A DNA stretch of 64,000 nt. Source: Ottelia alismoides. Its lineage: Eukaryota; Streptophyta; Magnoliopsida; Alismatales; Hydrocharitaceae. How positions within the stretch are numbered: the stretch's first letter is position 1; each line of letters begins with the position of its first letter. Where the stretch lies: NCBI GenBank assembly GCA_037367405.1, contig JAZKJV010003124.1, positions 62,001-126,000 on the forward strand, read 5' to 3'. A program made the position numbers and the translations under genes. The notes beneath the pieces were generated by a model. That model was not told the origin of the DNA, did no database searches, and saw only the letters and a list, made by a program, of their open reading frames with translations. Below, piece after piece: positions 23,697 to 37,404 of this stretch.

Positions 23697-25625
23697 CCGA
23701 CATATATGATGCAAATATGGATTCAGAAATAACCATATCTTATACAATTTGATCTGTATTCATCCCTAGTTGGCAACATATGAATAACGTCCATAAAGAA
23801 AATATCATCAATATTTTGTTGAATCCGACACCAAATTAACAGTGATCACCAAAAAAGGCATAGGGTAAAATTTTCCATTTCGGTGGTGTTTCACTGCATC
23901 AACGAAATTGATATTTTTGTGATACCGAAATTTGGCAAAAATTCGAGTTATGATTTTGTTTTGTTCATTGATATATACCATTCAAAATGGATACATATAC
24001 ATATACGCCACATCGAACCATCAAATGCATGTAAATTTAATTAATCTACACCATTTTACTTTTTATTATTTTTCGCATCGTGATTTCTATCTATTTCATA
24101 TCCATATCTTTTTTAACGATTCGGTAATATATTTTCCATATTTATCAATATATATCCGCATCTATGTTTATATTCTAAAAGAGATACGAAAAATATTTAT
24201 ATCTTGATATTTGTACCTAATTTATTACGTTGTTTTAAATAAATTAGGTAGTAAAAGCTTCTAACCAGGTACCCGCTTAATTCAAACGGGTTTTTAAGAC
24301 GCGACATAGGTCATGGAATAACGGGTACTCGACCCGTCATTTTCGAACAAGTACCCGTGAATTTAGGATCAAAATGAACAAAACAAGCCGGATACCCGCT
24401 GAACCGCAAATATTTGAACACCCCCGCTAAACATAACACTTTCAGAAATAGTGTAATGTAGTTGTGAAAATTGCAAGAATTAGCATGTAATTGTGAACTT
24501 ACACAAGAGCATACATGTAAATCTCATATATTCAACGCATGGATGACGGATCTATGCAGCTCCTACCCTTTCTATGCACCTTGAAATCACCAAAGTAATT
24601 GGTCATTTCCGGCATAATATCCAGGAGAAACTTGACTCCTGACCAAGGTTCAGGAAAGTGGTATGCGTATGCATTCAGACAGGTCACTAAATAATGATTA
24701 AGCGGTATGCGGAGGCGTATACGTTCTATTTTTATTTAAAAATAAATAAATATCTACAAAAGTGACTACAACTAAATCGAATTTATGAATAAATGAGATC
24801 CAACAAAAGATCTAAGAAAAATAATTTTCATGTAGAGATCAAAATAATACAACTAAATATCAAAATCATCAAAGATAGTATTACATAATCCGATTTAATA
24901 TATAGAATCAAAATTATACAAGATCCAGATCTTAAAATCCGGATTCGATTACCCAACTAGACCTTAAGCGGGCGCATGGAGCGCATATACGCTCACACAG
25001 CCTACATATGTGGGTCATATATGCGTAAATGGCGAATAAAGCGGGGCTTCAGGTAATCGGTGCGCTGAGGAGGCCGCTTAGGCATATGCAGCCGCATGGA
25101 TCGCTTTCATGAACAGAGCTCCTGACTACTTTCTTTATTTTTTTTTAATTAAAAAATAATGTTTAAATCTGCAGCTGTCAAAAGAGTAAGTGCCCTTTGC
25201 ATATGCATTGGATAATCTAATCCCACTTGCTGATTAGTTTACTTCCCCTGTTGGGCCAAACCACAAGTCTCAATGATATGGCTATGACAAAGATACTAAT
25301 CCATCCAATGTCGTGTAGTGAGGACTTCACAGCTATGAGGTGGCGTGTTTGGTTCATGTACCTTTCATATTTATATACCATGGGCCCCATTGTTCCATCC
25401 CTTGTGAGGGAAGTGAGAAAGGATCTCACATGCTCACCCAATGAAACAATTGAGCAATTAAAGTTGGTGATGTGGAGCACCACATATATCATGTAGGTGT
25501 ATATATATATGGATTCTGACTTACCAAATGGTACATGTGAGAAATGAAAGTACGTTGGTTAGCTAATGTACATTACTTTGCACATGATGCAATAGATCTT
25601 AGCGTCCAGTGGACATTAAATAAAA
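23697..25625. other. Intergenic DNA with decayed repeats
   Basis: About 24250-24425 is rich in ACCCG/CGGGT words. 24655-25120 begins with GTATGCGTATGC / GCGGAGGCGTATACG and ends with the inverted-type words GCCGCTTAGGCATATGC and GCATGGATCGC, so it may be one foldback element. The open frames on both strands at 25217-25496 are not recognisable proteins. Confidence 0.35.
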
Positions 25626-28429
25626 GGGTAAATTGCAAAAAAAACATCTAACTCTGATGTCATTGGTTTAAATGCTTGGAAAATTATCGAGAAAAATTGA
25701 CATTGACGACTTGTTGGGTCAGACCCGATTAAACTCATTGATAATCACACAAAATGCTTCAAGTCCAACCTCACTCATATAACACAGAGTCTTTGATGTG
25801 GTACTATCTTTGCGGTTGTTACAACCTCCCTAACTTATTTTTCACAATGTCCTCATTGTTGTATGGCATATCACTTGTTCCCCCCTAATAGTTGCAATTG
25901 CATGCTCCATGCTTAGGTTTCCTCGAGTAATCCTTTCTACTGTTAGAGTTGACGTGTTGTTGAACAAGGATTTTTCAAGGGATAATATTTAATAGCCAAA
26001 ATGTCATCGTAATCCTGAAATTCCCTATTCAAACAACAAATATTAATTAATATCTACAGTTCACGTAAACAACAATAGAAGGAAGGGATTTTTACCCGAC
26101 AGACCCTATAATCTTTGTCAATTACCTCTACGACCTTTGAAACTACGTAATTTCTCCCTCACCCCCGTAAACTTGCTCTGTCTTACCATGCGAACCCTAC
26201 CGTTAAATTGACACATCTAAAATTAATTTCCCTGGGGTTAAAAATGAGTTTATCTAACCAACCATGATCGAACGGCTAGAATTGATCAAGAAAAAAACCG
26301 GCTGGGAGGCGTGAGCAAGGGAGGGAGGCACTAAAGGGGGCTTGTCCTGGGGAGGTGCGGTGCGAGAAGGAGACGGGGGAGGAGGGGGTCGACCTGGGAG
26401 GCGCGGGGCGAGAAGGGGACGGGAGGGTCGACCTGGGGAGGAGCGGGACGGGTAGGGGGGAGGGGCGGTCCAGGGAAGGCGGCGGGGTTGGGGGCAGTGG
26501 AGCAGGGGCGAGAAGTGGACAGGGCGGGGCGGAGGGTGGGGTGGGCGCGAGCAGGGGAGGGAGGCACCGAAGGGGGCTTGACCTGAGGAGGGGCGGGGCG
26601 AAAAGAGGGGGGGGGGGGGGGGTCGACCTGGGATGCACGCGGCGAGAAGGGGACGAGTGGGGGGGGGTCGACCTGGGGAGGCGCGGGGTGGGTCGGGGGG
26701 AGGGACAGTCTAGGGAAGGCGGCGGGGCTGGGGGCGGCGGAGCAGAGGCTAGAAGGACGGGGCGGGCCGGGGGGCGCGAGCAGGGGAGGGAGGTGCCAAA
26801 GGGGCTTTACCTGGGGAGGCGCGGGGTGAAAAGGGAGGGGGTCAACCTGGGAGGCTCGGGGTGGGTCGAGGGGAGGGGCGGGCTAGGCAGCAGGCTTTGA
26901 TTGGCGATGGCAGGGGGCTTAGACTGGTGAGGTAGCGGGCCCGGAGGAGAGGGGGACTTCGAGCGGAACCTGGGGAGGCACGGGGGGTTCGAGCAGGGGA
27001 GGCATGTCGGGGTGGTGGATCTGGGGAGGCACGGGGGGGCTTCGAGCAGAGGAGGTCGAGTACCGAGCAGGGGACGAGGTAGGCCGGGGGAGCTTCGAGC
27101 AGTTGGTGGGGGGCTTGAGCTGGGGAGGCAATGCCCGGGGCTTCGATGCAGCAGGCTCCGACCTGGGGAGGAAGTGGGAATTCTAGTAAATTCAATAAAT
27201 AAAATAGGTATAATGTAAAACAAGTTAACAGAATCTGGTTAACTTTAACGGTTGAATGGATGAGGGTTAACCACAGGGTTTGTATGGTAAAGGTTAACAA
27301 ATTTACAAGGGTGAGGGAGGAATTACGTAGTTTCAAGGTCGTAGAGGTAATTGACAAATATTATAAGGCCTGCCAGGTAAAAATCCCTAGAAGGAATATA
27401 AGCAGGAGAAATGATAATGCAATTTATTTACCTCTATAAGCTACAGGATAGAACTCAGTGAGGCAACAATGAAATTCTTGAGAGTTATTCAATTCAAAGA
27501 AATATCAAAGAAATGAAAGAGGAAACTCAAAGCAATCTACTCTTGGATTTTTGTAGACTTTTATCTTTTTAATTTTTTATAGATTTTAATTTTTATATTT
27601 TTAAGGTTTTCTGAATAAGGAATTTTTTGTAATTTTTTAATTTTGCAAATGTTTTTAATTTTTTTTAAAAAAAGAAAACAAAAGAAATAAAAAAATAAAA
27701 AGAAAAAACCAAAGGTAACTTTTATATTTTTAAAATAACTTAAAAATATGCAGAAAATCAAAATAAAGATATCTTGTATTTTTAATTTTTATGCTATTTT
27801 TTTATTTTTTAGATATTTTTACTTTTTAAGGATTTTTAAAATAGTTAAAAACAGTGGAAATAACAAATAGAAGATGAATCGTGTGTTTTTGTGATTTTAA
27901 GATATAAAATAAAAGCAAAAATATTTGAAATATATACTGTAAAAAAGATAAATTTTTACATTCAAAAAAAGATGTTTTATTAATTTTTACGGCTTCTATG
28001 TGATTTTATATTATCTTTCATATGTTTTTAGGATTTTAGAATTTTTTGGTTTTTATAAAGAATTAAAAGATGAATTTTATGTAGAAAATCAAACAAAATA
28101 AAAAACCCACAAAAAATTTTACAGAAAATTTTGAAGTATTTTTATACTTTTTAATAAATTGTTTTCTACAAACTGGAACAAAATATGTGTTTTTGAATTT
28201 TCAAAAATAATAAAACTAAAATCCAAAACTAAAATTATTGGTGATAGTAGAGATTAACAAGGATTTATTATAATTTTATTAGATTTTTAGAATTAATTAG
28301 CAATTTATTAGTTCTAATTATCACACAAAATTAAATGTAGTCTCACAGGGGTATAACTACAAATAAATTTAGTTAAAAATTGGAAAATAATCAATCAAGA
28401 ACTATTAGGGTGAACCCTGCAATTTACCC
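25626..28429. mobile_element. Possible outer element hosting element B
   Basis: GGGTAAATTGCA at 25626 is repeated as its exact complement at 28418-28429. This 12-bp inverted repeat encloses AT-rich DNA and the nested element 26085-27387. No target duplication was found, so this may be chance or two fragments of related repeats. Confidence 0.25.
26085..27387. mobile_element. Non-autonomous long-TIR Mutator-like element B
   Basis: Ends GGGATTTTTACCCGACAG and the complement of GGGATTTTTACCTGGCAG. The TIRs pair strongly over about 100 bp (TCAATTACCTCTACGACC, AAACTACGTAATT, CTCCCTCACCC) and more weakly to about 200 bp. A perfect 9-bp duplication TAGAAGGAA lies at 26076-26084 and 27388-27396. The interior is G/A-rich on this strand, with GGTCGACCTGGG and GGGGCTTCGAGC words recurring and a run of G at about 26608-26622. 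Long open frames (for example 26355-26900) are Gly/Arg-rich and the reverse frames Pro-rich; I treat all as composition artefacts. Confidence 0.9.
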
Positions 28430-30930
28430 AAAATGGTGTGTGCCAGCGCATGTGAGGTGCGTGGGCATGGGCCTTCAAGGCATTATTTAACTTTAAAGGG
28501 CCTAGCAATAACATGAAAACACGAGCTATGTATTGTAATTTACCGCAGAGTCACGTACGTGACACCCTTATACAATGAAATAGGATTACAACGTAAGTAA
28601 AATAAAATGCAAGGATCATAGCGTAATTTACCAAATAACACTACAATGACACGTGACAAATAAGGTCTTATTTACAAATTATGTAAACTATACGGGTGGG
28701 ATTGCAATATTACCCTTAATATACGTGATAGAACGAACGGCTGGGATGGCTCTGATTGTTGATCGAATGATTGAGTTGAAGGCACATATGGATAGCTCGG
28801 ATATGCTCTAGGACTCAATCCATGACTCGAAATTAGGACTTCACAGACGGAGAAGATGAAATCTGGAGCTCGTGTTTTTCATCTAATGAATCTGAGAGTA
28901 TGTGGAAGAACTAGGATGACGGTTGGATTGGCAAGCTTTGGTCGACTAGATCTCTGTCGATCTCTACTCAAAACACCTCCTGATGGTTGCTAAAGTTTCT
29001 TGCTATGTCTCTGCATCTTCTGGATATGGCTATTGCACTCTACGGAGCTTGGTTGAGGTCTAGAGGCCCCTAAGGTCTAAAGGTGGAAGAAGGGTCCCAT
29101 GTCTTGATTTGCAGCTCTGACTCCGCTCAAACCATGTACAAAGGGTTTATTCATGCTCAGAGAAGACTATGGCCAAGTTATTAGGTGGAAAGCAATAGAA
29201 ATGGAGGGGGGATGGCGTCTTTGGCGGGAAATGGATGGAAGGGAGACCAACTCACTCAGATCACTCATGATCTGAGGATGATAGGTTATTGAAGAAAATG
29301 GAGAAGGTGAGGTGAATGTGAAGGGATGTTCAGATGCTGAGATCGATGATAGGAGAGCTCCGATCATGCAGATCGGAGCTCCGACGAGGAGATCTGAGAT
29401 TTACCCACAAATGGAAATAAAATGCAAAAATAAAAGCGAAATTGAAACTAACTAAGCTAGAATTACCTACAGTTGGAAGATGGATGGTATTCGACTCGAT
29501 TATCAGTGAAAGTCGGGAGAAGCTAAACATCGAAGGAGGATCTCCAACGATCTTGTTAACCATGCTCTCCAATCAATCTCTCGCACTCTAAATCACATAG
29601 GATTAGGCTCTGTTACAACCTCGTCCCTCTAAAACTGATCGCGGGTGAAAAATTGGTGGAAAATGGATCAATTCAAGTGGCGGAGCTGGAAGAGAAATAT
29701 ATATGCAATGAGAGTTCAATGAAAATGGAAGAAGAGAAGCATTTGAATCAAGGCGACTCTGAAGGAAATTTTATTCAGGCGAGGTTTACTGATAAAAGAG
29801 CGATCAAATCTCAAAAGAAAGAAAGTAGAAAGGCTGGCAGGATAGAGAGAGAGATATCGGACATGTTTCCAGTGAGGGGGTCTTGTTGAGCAGTGCGAGA
29901 ATGGGAAGGCTGACCTGGGTCAACGGACCCGGGTCCAGCCAATCAGGCATTGCCCAACTACAGGACAAACTGTAGGAAGACAAAAGTAAAATAAAAATTT
30001 AAATAAATTAAATAAAACATAGATAAATAAATAAAATATGTAAATAAAAAATGTATATAAATTTATAATATAAATTTAAGTTATTTTTAATAAATTAAAT
30101 AAATTATTTTAATATGTTAAAAATAAATATTATCCTTTATTCATAGGTACATATACTTATATATACAACAACTTGCTTTTAATATATTATGTTTACAAAT
30201 AATTATATAATTTATTATTTTATTTATTTACAGTATTTTACGAGGATTTTAAATATATTTTTATTTTATTTTTACAAAATAAATAATCATGTTAAATAAA
30301 TAGGTAAAATTGCGATATACATAGTGGTATTTGTACAATATATACAATGGATCTATTTTTATGTCTTTTTTATTTTGTAATTTTTAGTTTTATTTTAGTT
30401 GGATAAAATACAATATTTACAATTATTTTAGAATATAATATCCATAAATATTTAAAAGAAATAGTTAAATACATATATTCACACAATACAAAGTATAGGC
30501 ACACTGTGTGATACACTCCAAAAAGTCAAATTTTGCATCTTAACTCCGATTGTAATGAAACTGCTTTCATTTTGAAGCTTATTTTATTTCTAATACATTG
30601 ACAATGAGTTTTCTTATTTTTGAGTTTTATGGAGCATATACGAGTCTGGAAAGTTTGTCTTTGCATCTTTTTCAAAGTGTCAATATTTATACAATGAATA
30701 ATGAATCTTCTTGTATTTATTTTTAATATTTAAAAATTATTTTAATATACAAGTTGAAAGAAGAATACATTTGTATTTGAGATGAATAAACTGATAAATA
30801 AAATAGACTGAGGTTTTATATACAAAATAGATGAAATATGTGCAATTTGTACACGAAGAATGAATGAACTTTGGTTTTCTTTATTTTTCTACACCAGGCC
30901 TCATCTCTCCCTCCTTTATTCCTTGTCAAT
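28430..30930. other. Intergenic DNA, no supported gene
   Basis: 28430-29960 is mixed-composition DNA with small open frames, for example 29653-29889, a charged 78-codon frame of unknown identity. 29990-30480 is extremely AT-rich. 25700-25965 and 31290-31600 flank this block at a distance and share related words, so a decayed large element is possible. Confidence 0.35.
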
Positions 30931-31032
30931 CAGTTCAAGTCTTGACCTTCACTCGGGGTTAGAGTCATCATGTATTTATTGCAGTTCAAGTCTTGACCTT
31001 CACTCGGGGTTAGAGTCATCATGTATTTATTG
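30931..31032. repeat. Two-copy 51-bp tandem duplication
   Basis: A unit beginning CAGTTCAAGTCTTGACC and ending GTATTTATTG occurs twice with no visible differences (starts at 30931 and 30982). The identity suggests a recent slippage or unequal exchange event. Confidence 0.85.
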
Positions 31033-31289
31033 CATATATATAGTATGTATTTTCTCTATTTTTCCTTTATTTATTTATTTTACGTTAAAAACAATGATAT
31101 TTGTACGGCATTTACAAAAGAATAAGAAATAATAAAAACATGATTTTATTATTATTTATATGTATTTAATAAGGGATATAAAGCTAAAATAAAAAATAAA
31201 GAGGATGAAATGTAGATTCATCACCTCGTCAGATACCATTTGCGACATCTCAAGCTTAGGTTCTTGGACCTTTATCGAGGAAAGCTAGC

Positions 31290-31600
31290 GATAACAACTT
31301 GTTGGGATCTAGCATTAATGAACTAGTTGAAAACCGTCCAAAATTCATAAGCTCGTGTTATCAAGTAGCATCCACTCCTCTTATAACCCATTGCTACATT
31401 TCATGAGAGTCTTCGATGTAGGACTATATTGGGGTGTTACAATGCCCCGCATTTGTATTCGCAATGTCCTCTTTGCGATATGGCTTATCACTTACTCCCC
31501 CAGTAGTAATGGCGGTTGCATGCTCCGGATAGTCTTTTCTTTCTCTCTTTGTAGGGATAGCTCCACCTCGTGGATAACCAAATAGTAATTCATCGCTATT
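31290..31600 (+). repeat. Dispersed repeat shared with 25700-25965
   Basis: Both segments run ACTTGTTGGG(T/A)..., then AAAC..TTG..AA, GATGT(G/A)G(G/T)ACTAT, TTACAA, GCAATGTCCTC(T/A)TTG, ATGGC(A/T)TATCACTT, TCCCCC, AGT..TTGCATGCTCC in the same order and orientation. It is probably a decayed transposon terminus. The class is unknown. Confidence 0.5.
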
Positions 31601-31646
31601 ATTACATAGAGTATCTGATGTATGATTATTTTGTGGTTGTTACACT

Positions 31647-31839
31647 AACTATGCCTTGATTCTCAATTAAGAACTTCATTTTTGAAATGTAATAAAGATG
31701 GTATTAAACTTTCAACTTTATTGTGTAATGTCAACATAGAAGGATCGCTTAAGGAAGCATATATTTAAAAAAATAAGATTGGATTCTTTTTTGTTATATT
31801 TCAAAAATGATGCCCCAAATTGAGAATCAAGGCATAGTT
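31647..31839. mobile_element. MITE with about 45-bp terminal inverted repeats
   Basis: The left end AACTATGCCTTGATTCTCAA is exactly inverted at the right end (TTGAGAATCAAGGCATAGTT), and CATTTTTGAAAT pairs further in. 193 bp, no coding capacity. No unambiguous target duplication was seen. Confidence 0.8.
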
Positions 31840-34800
31840 GAAGCCTTCTTAAACTCTATAATCTTGTTCAATTATAGCAAACTCTTATGATCTTTTAAAT
31901 TATACCAAGTCCCATGTAACCTTTGCTCCATTTAATACATGTGTCCAGGACATCATCTTACTTCACTTAGGTGGCCATCTATAAATTAATCTTGTTAGGG
32001 TAAAAATGTCGAACGTGCAATCAACTATTATGAAAGTGCATGAAGAAGAAGGTACACGATATTATAGTGGACAATCACCTTTTACATCCATCTGAGAAGG
32101 AAAATTACTAAGAAAAAGAACAAGTACCTCTTTCTTTGTTCTATCATACTCCTCCTTTCTCTCATTGTCTCTCATAGTGTGATGCTTGCAATTCCTCCAC
32201 CCTTCATTATATAACCCAAGTACAAGACCCAGAGTCTTTCCCATGTAAGGGCTTTATACCGAATACAACTCCACTAGGATTAAGTTTAGGATCCTAACTC
32301 ATTTAGGAATTCACATCCTCTTAATCTTAGAAACCTTCCTCTCTATTTGAGTTCTGTCACGACTTCCATACTCAAGTTTGCACTGGTCCTACCTCATCAT
32401 TTTGCAAGATCTTCCTGCAAAAACCCATTATCTCTACATGCCATTGGATGCCCTCAACGTGCTTCCTCTTAGGAATGCTCACACAATTCAATGATGTACT
32501 TTATGATATGATGCCACATTTATCATGATTAAAGAGTGTGTCATCATCCTCTGGCAAAATAAAGTGCACTACTGCACATTCTGAAGTAGAGATGTTAACG
32601 ACATACTACTCTCATCTCATATTGCTTGTCCTAAGAAAAAATAGAGCTCCATCACTTGTCACAATCCTTTATATAAGTATATACACTCTGTTCAGCTTTC
32701 TCATTCCTCGCATCATGATGTGTGTTCCTTTACTTGCTCTAATACCCCAACCAATGGTAACTCACTGCCCTCGTGATTCGATTATTATCTGAAAGTTGGA
32801 TTTTTAAAGTTGTAGACACATATTTGACACTCATCGGAATATGCATCATGCAGCTGAACATGTTAAATTGCATGAATCCAAATCCTTTAGCATTATCACT
32901 CTTTCCACTTGCCATCTTGACCTTGACCTCGCACATGCTCGGTATGTACTAGAATGTTCCCTAGATGTGCACACATGATATGAACATGCCAAGTACAGGA
33001 GCCATCCCAAATAAGCATTCATCTCTCCTGAGCACACTAAGAGGTTTTCCTCACATACTACGATGAAATCCTCTTGGTACGAAAATGAATCATGGACCTT
33101 CTTCTTCCCTTTCTTCTTTGTAGGATTAAATTTTTTTTTAAATCTCCTTGAGATAATAGATGCATACGATAGGATCATAAACCTCATCTCCCTTGATCCA
33201 TAATGTATGCTCCTGGTCAATAACTGATTAATCGAGGATTTGTTCTCTTTATTCATCAAAATTGAGTTGGCCTCTTAAAAAACATGTTTGCACATACTAA
33301 TACCACATTCTTGTAAATATACTTCAAGAAATAAGAAACACTTATTAAACATTAAAGACATATAAAAATATGCAAAGAAAAAAGATAAAAAGAAGAGATA
33401 GAATGAAAGATGTAAGCACACATTTGTGTACAGACTGACCAATTTATGACCATAGGATTGTAAAAACTAATTTATGACCTGAACGTAGATATCATGGCCC
33501 TAAATATAAAAAACCTCAAAGAGAGCACCATAATGTACTGAAAACAACATATTATACATTTATATAACATACATTTACATATAACCATAGGCAATAAAGG
33601 TTAATTCTTTTTAACATAATTCTTTCTCCATTGTGTACATAAAAAATATTAAAAACAAAAATAGAAAAATAAATCAAAAAAATTCCACCAATAACTAGGA
33701 AGAGAATGCATGCACTAATTTAGTAATTTGACAACTTCTTGATGTACCTATTTTTATATAACTTCAAACTGAAAAAACTCAAATTCAAACTTCATCTTAT
33801 AATAAATACTTAATTATAAAGATAATCCAGAAACATCCAGGGTAGTGGTAGGAGTTTTGACTTTTTGGCCCCCTTTATACAATTATCTTAAAATACATGA
33901 ATCTTATATCATTTCTATACTTTTTATACTGACATTCTAATAATGACATATAAAAATATATAAATATAGCAAACATAGCATAATGTATATATATTTATAA
34001 GAACCAAATCCTAATTTTAATAAGCATATTTTCACAACCCATATCACATGCATACAAACTCCAATTCAGTTCCATTCAGCTTTAAACTTTATATTCAAGA
34101 TTACATTAAATCGTATAAACACTTTAAAGTTAAGATGAGCTCATTTGGGAAAATTGGCTTTTTGACGTCTATTGTATATACATACAATGTTGTTTTTTAC
34201 TTCATCAATTTATATAGAATACATATTTTCTCTTTCTCCTTGATTTTAATTTTGTAATTAACCCTCGATATCTTATTTTTACATGAAAATATAAATTAAA
34301 ATAAATATTATAAAATAAAAAAGATGCAAAAATATGCACCTTGTATATAGTACAAATATACTTGTAAGATCTTTCCTATTTTCCACCCATGTACATGACT
34401 AAACTAAAATCCCACAAAATAATTTTTATATACTTATTTTATTATATAAATAAAATAAAATATATAATACATATAGTATAAACAATAAAATAAAATTAAA
34501 ATTAAAAAAATCTTAAAATCATATATACTACTTATAAATATAGACTTAATTTCTTATCTCACAATATAAGCTGAATTTATAAACGAGTTCTAATACAAAC
34601 TTGTAGATTTCAAATGTTTAAACAACTTTAATGTTTACATTTTTTATTTGATACCATCTATAATTTATTATGTATTTTACAATATTTTGGCAATTGTTTC
34701 CATCACAATGGGTTATCTCCAACCTTGGGTCATGTATCAGGCTCCTCTATGTAAGGTGGGAATGATTGTTTGACCTCGATGTCCGGTCACTTCACACCAC

Positions 34801-35769
34801 ATCGGACATCTATCCAACGTACGTTCAAAAACCCTTGTAGTCCTATCTCGGTCCATGATCGAAGTCTACATGCCCTTCACCATTTAACTGTTTAAATCCC
34901 TTGTCACAATGTCGTAGGAGCCCATATAGCCTTAGATTGAGTTTCGACGAGCTTCACACACCCCTACCTCCTTTCTACAAACCCTAGCCTCAGGATGAGC
35001 TTCGAAGAGCTTCACTTGTGTGACACATAGTCGAGGCCCATAACTGGAGGCACAACGAGATACAATGGAGCGAGAGGGGTCTAAACCACATAATAGAGTT
35101 TGTATCCCATTTGTTTGATGACTAGAACTTCCATTCTTCAAGTTAGACATGAGGCAATCACCTTCATTAAATATATTATTTAATTTTATAAATGATAAAT
35201 GTGAGTTTGGTCAATTTTGATACAGTATCGAGAAGATACGGGTTCGCAAAATTTTCTTATGGATTTTCATTTTAGGGTTCCCCAGTACATTGTGCATTAT
35301 TTTTCAGGGAAATCGTTTTTGTATTTTTCTTATATTTTTGTATACAATATTCATGTTGAGAGTTTTATTATTTGATGTGCAAAAAGAACAAATAAAATAG
35401 GTCCCAAATATAATAATTAGGCAAAATAAAATGTGATTTCATTCTATATAGTTTCTCTGCCTTATCTCCCCCTGATGTATTCCTTGTCGATCATGTCATC
35501 TTGATGATGTGTCTCAGGATTTAGGCTCACTCAGTGTCTTTGACTCTTCATTATTTTTATTTTCTTTCATTTATTCTTTTATTTTGGAATTAAATACATT
35601 ATTTATAAAGTATTTTGTATGATTTAGAGAGTGTTAGTTTTGATAAATTAATGATACATACATGCATTTAGCTATGGATTTAAGGATAAAATGAAAGAAT
35701 CAATGTGATGAGGATTCGTCAGTTACCTGATATTTAGACTGGTGGTGTTGTTTCTTGGTGATCTTGATT
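31840..35769. other. AT-rich intergenic DNA, no supported gene
   Basis: Only short open frames. A TTGGGGTATTAGAGC-like word on the minus strand at about 32738-32752 resembles an initiator-tRNA primer-binding site and could mark a decayed LTR element, but no pol sequence accompanies it. 33300-34700 is simple AT-rich sequence. Confidence 0.35.
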
Positions 35770-36110
35770 TCAGACGTATGTAGCTTTATCTGTAGAGACC
35801 AAGTTTATTGCAGCTGTAGAGACTTGAACATAATTGGCGTGGATGGATACGTTCATGCAACAACTTGGTTTGATTGAAAAAAAGTAGGTGCTTTATTGTG
35901 ACAAACAAAGTGTCATTATCCTTGGTAAGATTCCATTTTTCATGCAAAATTGACGCACATTGATGTAAGGTATCATTGAATATGGAATATCTTAAAAGAA
36001 CGGCTTGTTCTTGACAAGAATCACAAAAATGACAACGATGCAAACACGATGACCAAGTCAACTGATTGGAAATTTTGAAAACTATCGCTCACTTGCTAGA
36101 TTGCAGTAGA
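35770..36110 (+). pseudogene. Copia RNase H relic (Tork-like)
   Basis: Three-frame reading gives ETKFIAAVET, LAWMDTFMQQLGL, VLYCDKQSVIILGKIPFF and then a HTKHIDVRYH-type block. This is the C-terminal RNase H of a Copia polyprotein of the lineage with the YCDSQSA motif. Multiple stops and frameshifts are present. A purine tract AAAGGGGAAGATT at 36239 may be the old polypurine tract, placing a decayed LTR after it. Confidence 0.7.
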
Positions 36111-37404
36111 TCCCTCCTTGTTGATTATGAGTCTTTGGATAGTGGGTTCCCTCCCACGTGGAAACTCGTCCATTATTTGGATTCCATCTATATTCTCGAC
36201 ATGGAACATGTTGAATATTGATCTCACTCTAATAGGCTAAAGGGGAAGATTCATTAGTGATGCTCTATTTTCCAGACCCATCTAGGGGCATGGATACAAA
36301 AGCCATATTTTTGGCATTTTAGAAAATATCCCATCCGTTTTTTTGTCAATGGCAGATAGTGAAGAGGAGGTATAGTAAAGAATAGAAGAAAAGAAAAGGA
36401 GGGCTACTGATGTGCACACTACCTCCACTCCACCTCTCTTGTTCTTTTTGGTGATTGTATCCTTCTTCTAGCACCCAGGCTTTTGGCTAAATGGGAGCCT
36501 GTGTTGAGCATTTAAGGTGCTCCAACATGTGGCGATGAGGTGTCGCAGAAGAGAAGAAAGATACAATTCTCCATTTCTCGACGACATGTCTCCATCTCAT
36601 TAATTGTGTTTGGTGGTGGTATTTTGATTGATATACCAATTGAGAGAGTTGCCTTTGTGTAGCCCCTCTTGTAGAGGATAATTTAAGCATTGATCATGGT
36701 GGAGTAGTTCGGGTCAAATTACCCTTGTGATTTTTCAGCCACCATTTTTGGAGTTTTTCACGTTAAATTCTACGTATTAGTATAATTGCAATTGTGGTTG
36801 TGATTGTTGCTTGTTGTTTTTGCACTATCAGTATTTGCTATTTACCTAGGTTTTTCGACACGCTTCTGATGCATTGGTAGGAATTAGTTCCCAAAAAATG
36901 GGTTAGATTTGACTAGCTTGATTGAGGTGGAAATCGTTCCAAACAATGGGTTTGACACGCTTCCGAATCATTGATGGGAATCAGTTCGTATTTTCCTATA
37001 CTAGTGTATAAGTTCATCCTATGGTATAAGTTTATCCTCCTTACCTACATTCCCAACTACTTAGTTTGCCCGTTCACATATATACGGTATTAAATGATAT
37101 GCAACTCAAGATCGTTTCGTTGAAAATGTGGTAATCACATATAATGAATGGTGCATGTGGATGTTGATGACGTGGAACCCACGTGGGGTACTAATAGTGA
37201 TACCACGTACTCATCGTCCTATCTGGATATATGAATAGTCAACCCGCGATTATATGCCGTCTCTTTCCAAGAATTTAATGGTACTCTACTTCATTGTTTG
37301 CCAATCTCTAACTAGAAATGGTTGGTGATGGATCACTTGCGCTTATAATTGCACTGCACACGGCAGAGAGTTAGGTAAACAGCTCAACTTCATTGAATGA
37401 TACT
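36111..37404. other. Probable decayed LTR and intergenic DNA
   Basis: Sequence after the polypurine-like tract at 36239 includes purine-rich 36350-36400 and CT-rich 36420-36470 blocks consistent with a degenerate LTR, but its ends are not definable. 36855-36990 holds a word pair (GACACGCTTC...GGAAT.AGTTC) present twice. No gene. Confidence 0.3.

Noticed and set aside
25217..25496. Overlapping 90-codon frames on both strands
   Set aside because: No protein resemblance on either strand; simultaneous frames suggest chance.
26355..26900. 181-codon Gly/Arg-rich frame and its Pro-rich antisense partners in element B
   Set aside because: Low-complexity translation of G/A-rich transposon DNA, with long frames in several phases at once.
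32725..32760. Minus-strand primer-binding site of an LTR element
   Set aside because: Only a short, imperfect match to the tRNA-Met type site, without paired LTRs or pol sequence.
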